64,000 nucleotides of DNA from UBA4971 sp029551185 (lineage in GTDB: Bacteria; Bacillota; SHA-98; UBA4971): the NCBI GenBank assembly GCA_035593725.1, contig DAOSZN010000012.1:1-64000 (forward strand). Direction: 5' to 3'. Below the pieces are notes generated by a model. It was given only the letters and a program-made list of their open reading frames with translations. It was not told the origin of the DNA and did not search any database. The position numbers were made by a program, and so were the translations under genes. Positions 59,713 to 64,000 of this stretch are shown one piece after another; position 1 is the stretch's first letter, and each line of letters starts with the position of its first letter.

Positions 59713-60750
59713 ATGAAAGGATGCAAGTACGGAACACACAGGGTTCTGGAGCCAAAAGGCGCGTTGCCTCAAGCCGCGTGGCGCATTGATAACACGATGG
59801 AGCTTTATGATAATGAAATCCTAATAGACGTTGATACATTGAATATTGATGCCGCGAGTTTTACGCAGATAAAGAAAGAAGCCAAAGGGGATACGAGAGA
59901 GATTGCAAGAATCATGCAAGACATTGTGGATAAGCGAGGCAAGCATCATAACCCTGTCACAGGATCCGGAGGGATGTTCATAGGTCAAGTAAAAGCAATT
60001 GGGCCTGATATGGCAAAGATCGATATTAAGCCGGGCGACAGAATAGCGAGCCTGGTATCGCTTACCCTTACTCCCCTCGTAATCGAAGAGATTCTTGAGA
60101 TCCGACAAGAACAAGATCAGGTGAAAATTAGGGGGCAGGCAATTCTGTTTGAAAGCGGGATTTACGCCAAGCTGCCTTGTGACATGCATCCTGCTCTCGC
60201 GCTGGCAGTACTTGATGTAGCAGGAGCGCCTGCGCAAACCGCAAGACTGGTGAAACCCGGCGACACTGTATTGATTATAGGCGCAGGCGGAAAGTCAGGG
60301 CTTCTATGCCTTTATGAAGCTAAAAAAAGAGCGGGAGTCACAGGTAAAGTCTTAGGGATGGGACACAGCAAGGCAAGTCATGATCGCATAGTTCAATCAG
60401 GTCTTGCAGACCACGTTTTCTCTCTGGATGCAACAAAGCCCCTTGAAGTCTATGATAAAGTATCGGAGCTTACTTCGGGAAAATTGGCTGATGTGACTAT
60501 AAACTGCGTGAATATCCCCGGAACTGAAATGGCGTCAATAATGGCTACTAAGGACGGGGGAATTGTCTATTTCTTCAGCATGGCCACGAACTTCACGTCT
60601 TGTGCCCTTGGCGCAGAAGGTATTGGGAAGGATGTCACTATGATTATCGGCAATGGTTATACGAAAGGCCATGCGGAAATGGCTCTCTCTGTGCTTAGAG
60701 AAAGCCCGGTGCTTATGGAGATGTTCCTCGAGAGGTGGGCAGTATCGTAA
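59713..60750 (+). CDS. kdd: L-erythro-3,5-diaminohexanoate dehydrogenase
   Basis: The 345-residue dehydrogenase oxidatively deaminates 3,5-diaminohexanoate to 5-amino-3-oxohexanoate in lysine fermentation. The N terminus GCKYGTHRVLEPKGALPQAAWRID is characteristic of Kdd. An NAD-binding Rossmann loop (VLIIGAGGKSGLLCLYEAKKRAG) lies near residue 195, and the DVTINCVN and GIVYFFSMATNF blocks follow. ATG 59713 follows GCGGGAGGG. It is the first gene of the operon behind the sigma-54-type promoter, followed by kamA after 24 bp. The next pathway enzymes Kce and Kal are not in the window. Confidence 0.95.
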   Translation: MKGCKYGTHRVLEPKGALPQAAWRIDNTMELYDNEILIDVDTLNIDAASFTQIKKEAKGDTREIARIMQDIVDKRGKHHNPVTGSGGMFIGQVKAIGPDMAKIDIKPGDRIASLVSLTLTPLVIEEILEIRQEQDQVKIRGQAILFESGIYAKLPCDMHPALALAVLDVAGAPAQTARLVKPGDTVLIIGAGGKSGLLCLYEAKKRAGVTGKVLGMGHSKASHDRIVQSGLADHVFSLDATKPLEVYDKVSELTSGKLADVTINCVNIPGTEMASIMATKDGGIVYFFSMATNFTSCALGAEGIGKDVTMIIGNGYTKGHAEMALSVLRESPVLMEMFLERWAVS

Positions 60751-60774
60751 CTGCAAGAAGGAGATGGCATTGAC

Positions 60775-62037
60775 ATGAGGCATTTCCGAGAAATCCCCCT
60801 CTGGAAAGAGATCGATGACAGTGATTGGAATGATTGGCACTGGCAGGTGCAAAACAGGGTAAGAGACGTAAGAACCCTAAAGGAGGCCCTTCATCTGACC
60901 GCTGATGAAGAGGAAGGCATTGCACAGTGCCTTACCCGATTCCGTATGGCGATAACTCCATACTACGTAAGCCTAATGTCTCCCGATGACCCAAAATGCC
61001 CAATCAGAAGACAAGGAGTCCCTACGGCAAAAGAGCTGATAACAACACCTTATGATATGGTGGATCCCCTGGCTGAAGATGAGGATTCGCCTGTTCCGTA
61101 CATTACACATAGATATCCTGACAGAGTGCTCTTTCTCGTGACCAATTTCTGCTCCATGTACTGCCGCCACTGTACCAGAAGAAGGCTTGCAGGACATGAG
61201 GACGAACCTGTAACACGAGATGACATAGATCGGGCGATTAATTATATAAAGCAAACCAATACTGTCAGGGATGTGCTGGTATCAGGCGGGGATCCCTTCA
61301 TCCTTGAAGACGATGTCCTTGAATATATCCTAAGCGCGCTCAGATCCATTGAACATGTGGAGATCATCCGTATCGGAACCAGAACCCCGGTGGTACTTCC
61401 TCAGAGGATAACACCTGGACTTTGCTCTATGCTGAAAAAGTATCATCCCTTATGGATAAACACCCATTTCAACCACCCTAAGGAGATTACAGATGAATCA
61501 AGGCGTGCATGCCGGCTCCTTGCAGACGCCGGAATTCCCCTCGGCAACCAGTCGGTATTGCTTCGGGGGGTCAATGACTGTCCGCTTATTATGAAGAAGC
61601 TCGTCCAAGACCTGTTGAAGATTAGAGTGCGTCCTTATTATATTTACCAATGTGACTTGTCTATAGGGCTTGCGTCCTTTAGAACTCCGGTGTCTAAAGG
61701 AATAGAAATCATTGAATATCTGAGAGGACACACTTCAGGCCTGGCAGTCCCCACTTTCGTGGTAGACGCGCCGGGAGGGGGAGGGAAAATCCCGGTAGGC
61801 CCCACTTACCTCATCTCTCAGAGCCACAATAAAGTCGTATTGAGGAATTACGAAGGAGTCATCAGCGTCTACACAGAGCCTGAGGACTATAGAAGTGAAT
61901 GGTGTAACAGTTGCGCGATATGTGACAGCACAGATGAGAAATCCATGGGTGTCGCATCTCTTCTCAGCGGGGGGGCTTTAAGTCTTGAACCCAAGTGTCT
62001 CCAGCGCAAAGATCGGGGCCATGCCAAGCCTCGATGA
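60775..62037 (+). CDS. kamA: Lysine 2,3-aminomutase
   Basis: The 420-residue radical SAM, PLP-dependent enzyme converts L-lysine to L-beta-lysine, the first step of the fermentation. The cluster motif is Cys126-x3-Cys130-x2-Cys133 (CSMYCRHCTRRR). VLVSGGDPFILEDD is the SAM-contacting region, and the PLP lysine lies in the glycine-rich PGGGGKIPV near 337. C-terminal cysteines (WCNSCAIC) match the zinc site of clostridial KamA. The operon context with kdd and kamD confirms lysine 2,3-aminomutase over EpmB or glutamate/arginine mutase relatives. Confidence 0.96.
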   Translation: MRHFREIPLWKEIDDSDWNDWHWQVQNRVRDVRTLKEALHLTADEEEGIAQCLTRFRMAITPYYVSLMSPDDPKCPIRRQGVPTAKELITTPYDMVDPLAEDEDSPVPYITHRYPDRVLFLVTNFCSMYCRHCTRRRLAGHEDEPVTRDDIDRAINYIKQTNTVRDVLVSGGDPFILEDDVLEYILSALRSIEHVEIIRIGTRTPVVLPQRITPGLCSMLKKYHPLWINTHFNHPKEITDESRRACRLLADAGIPLGNQSVLLRGVNDCPLIMKKLVQDLLKIRVRPYYIYQCDLSIGLASFRTPVSKGIEIIEYLRGHTSGLAVPTFVVDAPGGGGKIPVGPTYLISQSHNKVVLRNYEGVISVYTEPEDYRSEWCNSCAICDSTDEKSMGVASLLSGGALSLEPKCLQRKDRGHAKPR

Positions 62038-63145
62038 GACGACAAGATTGGCGGATATAGCGATTTCTTCCGGGGCCAAGAGTATCGCAGTGATAGGCCT
62101 TGCAAAGAATTCAGGCAAAACCGTTACGTTAAATGCCATAATCAAAGGGGCCCAAGCGTCCGGAATCAGCGTAGGAGTAGCATCTGCAGGTCGGGACGGT
62201 GAAAAGCTCGATGCTTTGACAGGTCTTCCGAAGCCGAAAATTGCACTTCAAAAAGGGACGCTTGTCGCCACAGCGGAGAGACTCGCCATGAGCGCAACTG
62301 CATCTTTAGAACCCCTTATAAAGACTAAACACATATCCGTCCTAGGAAGGATTATTGTCTACAGGGTCAGCTCTCCCGGCACTATAGAAGTCGCAAGCGG
62401 CAACAGAGCCTCAATCGTCAAAGACGTCACCGGGATCATGCACCACCTGGGAGCAGAGCTTATTGTCATTGACGGCGCTCTGGGGAGAAAATTCTCATCC
62501 GCTCCGTCTCTGGCAGATGCCACGATTCTCTCCACAGGGGCGGTTATCGCACCTACACTCGATGGGGTAGTCCGCGCAACAGCGCATGCAGTTGATATTC
62601 TCACAACTGAAGAGTGGTCAGACTCATGCAGGCAAAGCCTCAACCCGGAAGTTCTGACGAACCAAGATGTAATAATACTTTCATCCGGGGCCACGGGCAA
62701 GCAGGCAAAAGCCCTTAAAGTCGAAAGCGTGCTTGTATCTGCTACCGAAATTACCCGGCAACTCCCCGGACCCGGGAGCACACTTGTTTTAGGTGGGGCT
62801 CTTCCAGGGAACCTTCTTCGGAATTTGACAGCCAATAGAATGGCCCATGGTTCCACTGTTGTAGTTCGTGACGCTACACGAATTCTTGCGACACATCGAG
62901 ATATCTCTCTCTTTAAATCCCGAGGCGGGAGAATTCAAGTACTTAATGAGATACACCTGGCAGCTGTGACAACAAACCCTATTTCGCCTGACGGCAGGAT
63001 GTTTGACGCAGAAACTCTGCTTGATGCAATAGCTGACACAGTGAAGCCTATTCCGGTTGTTGACGTAATCGCAGGCAAGACTCGTAATCTGCCCGATTGC
63101 CACAAAACAACAGGAGACAAGACGGAAGGAGGCGAACCCGCATGA
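62021..63145 (+). CDS. kamB: KamB-like P-loop protein, putative lysine 5,6-aminomutase reactivase subunit
   Basis: The ~374-residue protein has a P-loop (GLAKNSGKT, residues 26-34) after an N-terminal beta strand, a GVASAGRDGEKLDAL block, and VIDGALGRKFSSAPSLADATILSTGAVI. No signal peptide or membrane helix is seen. Proteins at this position between kamA and kamD are called KamB and are thought to help reactivate the B12-dependent lysine 5,6-aminomutase together with MutS-like KamC. I base the name mainly on context and the P-loop. ATG 62021 overlaps kamA by 17 bp; the stop overlaps kamD by 4 bp. Confidence 0.6.
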   Translation: MPSLDETTRLADIAISSGAKSIAVIGLAKNSGKTVTLNAIIKGAQASGISVGVASAGRDGEKLDALTGLPKPKIALQKGTLVATAERLAMSATASLEPLIKTKHISVLGRIIVYRVSSPGTIEVASGNRASIVKDVTGIMHHLGAELIVIDGALGRKFSSAPSLADATILSTGAVIAPTLDGVVRATAHAVDILTTEEWSDSCRQSLNPEVLTNQDVIILSSGATGKQAKALKVESVLVSATEITRQLPGPGSTLVLGGALPGNLLRNLTANRMAHGSTVVVRDATRILATHRDISLFKSRGGRIQVLNEIHLAAVTTNPISPDGRMFDAETLLDAIADTVKPIPVVDVIAGKTRNLPDCHKTTGDKTEGGEPA

Positions 63146-64000
63146 TGAGACTTGACATAGATATGGCCCTTGTCGACCGGGCAAGATGGGCTGCAAGCCG
63201 GATTGCTGACGGCATTCAGCCGACAATAGACGCGTATACCACCACATCCATTGAAAGATGCGTCCTTAGGTTATTAGGTGTAAACGGTGTGGATGAAAAT
63301 GACGTCCCGCTGCCTAACATCATTGTCGATCAGGCTCAAGCCTCCGGATTACTGGAGGACGGTATAGCCTATTGGATAGGTTCCGCTATGCTCCACGAAG
63401 GGGCTTCCTTGCCTGAGGTTATAGCAAGACTGTCCTCAGGCAAGCTCAGTCTTGACAAAGTGCGCCCTCAAGATCGTGAAGGTGTAGAGCAAACAATCCA
63501 ACATGAAGCAAACCGGGTATGCGCTAATATCACACAGCTGAGACTCGAACGAGAACAGCTGATCACTGAACTCAACTCAACTGTTCCCCCTTACCTTTAC
63601 ATAATAGTGGCTACAGGTAATATCTATGAAGATGTGATTCAAGCGAAAGCCGCAGCCAAATGCGGAGCTGACATAATTGCAGTTATACGAAGCACAGGCC
63701 AAAGTCTCCTGGACTATGTGCCGTACGGCCCCACAACCGAAGGATTCGGCGGAACCTACGCGACCCAGGCTAACTTCAGAATAATGAGAGAAGCCTTGGA
63801 TGAAGCAAGTAGGGAATGTGGACGATACATACGTCTTGTCAATTACTGTTCAGGATTATGTATGCCTGAAATTGCAGCCATGGGGGCATTGGAGCGCCTT
63901 GACATGATGCTTAACGATGCAATGTACGGCATTTTATTCCGAAACATAAACATGCTGCGCACTTTCATCGACCAGCATTTCTCCAGGATGATCAATGCAT
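63142..64000 (+). CDS. kamD: Lysine 5,6-aminomutase alpha subunit (truncated by window edge)
   Basis: The frame from ATG 63142 stays open to the last base, giving ~286 residues of the ~510 expected. The large subunit of adenosylcobalamin/PLP lysine 5,6-aminomutase converts beta-lysine to 3,5-diaminohexanoate. It is recognised from VDRARWAASRIADGIQPTI near the start and from RSTGQSLLDYVPYGPTTEGF with GGTYATQANFRIMREAL near residues 192-225. GGAAGGAGG lies 9 bp upstream; ATG 63145 is an equivalent start. kamE, encoding the cobalamin-binding small subunit, is expected beyond the edge. Confidence 0.94.
   Translation, partial: MMRLDIDMALVDRARWAASRIADGIQPTIDAYTTTSIERCVLRLLGVNGVDENDVPLPNIIVDQAQASGLLEDGIAYWIGSAMLHEGASLPEVIARLSSGKLSLDKVRPQDREGVEQTIQHEANRVCANITQLRLEREQLITELNSTVPPYLYIIVATGNIYEDVIQAKAAAKCGADIIAVIRSTGQSLLDYVPYGPTTEGFGGTYATQANFRIMREALDEASRECGRYIRLVNYCSGLCMPEIAAMGALERLDMMLNDAMYGILFRNINMLRTFIDQHFSRMINA

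Noticed and set aside
1..64000. CRISPR arrays, tRNA or rRNA genes, insertion sequences, prophage
   Set aside because: No regularly spaced repeats, cloverleaf-like segments, ribosomal signatures, transposases or integrases were seen in the window.

Overview
The window reads as the chromosome of an anaerobic, endospore-forming member of the Bacillota that probably has a second (outer) membrane. Sporulation is shown by spoIIGA, sigE, sigG, spoIIR, spoVS, a YlmC/YmxH protein and a YteA-like protein. Anaerobic life is shown by class III ribonucleotide reductase (nrdD/nrdG) and lysine-fermentation genes. The diderm reading rests on an ExbB-ExbD-TonB set and on a protein built like the Omp-alpha tether of Thermotoga (signal peptide, one SLH domain, long coiled coil, C-terminal hydrophobic anchor). 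MurE carries the DNPR motif of meso-diaminopimelate-adding enzymes. I found no rRNA, tRNA, CRISPR array, insertion sequence or prophage.

Layout. 0.3-5.6 kb: envelope module (exbB, exbD, tonB, a secreted cohesin-like protein, the SLH/coiled-coil protein), meeting a histidine phosphatase head-on. 6.3-11.6 kb: rlmN, PP2C phosphatase, PASTA kinase, rsgA, rpe. 11.7-13.9 kb: an unknown membrane protein and a short FtsH-like protease. 14-21.6 kb: cinA, thpR, recA, recX, rny (behind a structured leader), an unknown gene, ymdB, spoVS. 22.7-41.0 kb: the division and cell wall cluster mraZ, rsmH, ftsL-like, PASTA-PBP, murE, murF, mraY, ftsW, murG, murC, murB, murA, divIB/ftsQ, DUF881, sbp, ftsA, ftsZ; murD is missing from its usual place between mraY and ftsW. 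41.2-46.1 kb: spoIIGA-sigE on the plus strand facing sigG-spoIIR-ylmC on the minus strand, with a radical SAM gene between them. 46.3-49.4 kb: nrdR-nrdD-nrdG behind a promoter carrying two NrdR boxes. 49.5-55.4 kb: HlyD-like protein, YggS, SepF, TM1266-like regulator, DUF5665-like protein, YteA-like, lspA, lgt, RluA-type pseudouridine synthase. 55.4-59.5 kb: N-acyl-D-amino-acid deacylase, diaminopimelate-dehydrogenase-like enzyme, secreted glucoamylase-like protein. 59.7 kb to the right edge: kdd, kamA, a KamB-like P-loop protein and kamD (cut by the edge), behind a sequence that fits the sigma-54 consensus.

How the parts work together. MraZ probably autoregulates the division cluster through three 10-bp-spaced repeats, the last of which covers its own start codon. 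SpoIIR and SpoIIGA form the signal and protease that activate pro-sigma-E, and all three genes plus sigG lie within 5 kb. NrdR probably represses its own operon with nrdDG. LspA and Lgt form a lipoprotein maturation pair. KamA, KamD and Kdd are successive steps of lysine fermentation. The points most worth a second look are the Omp-alpha-like/TonB module in a spore former, the rny leader RNA with an apparent ATT start codon, the FtsH-like protease without an extracytoplasmic domain next to an orphan membrane protein, the rearranged sporulation locus, and the sigma-54-type promoter of the lysine operon.
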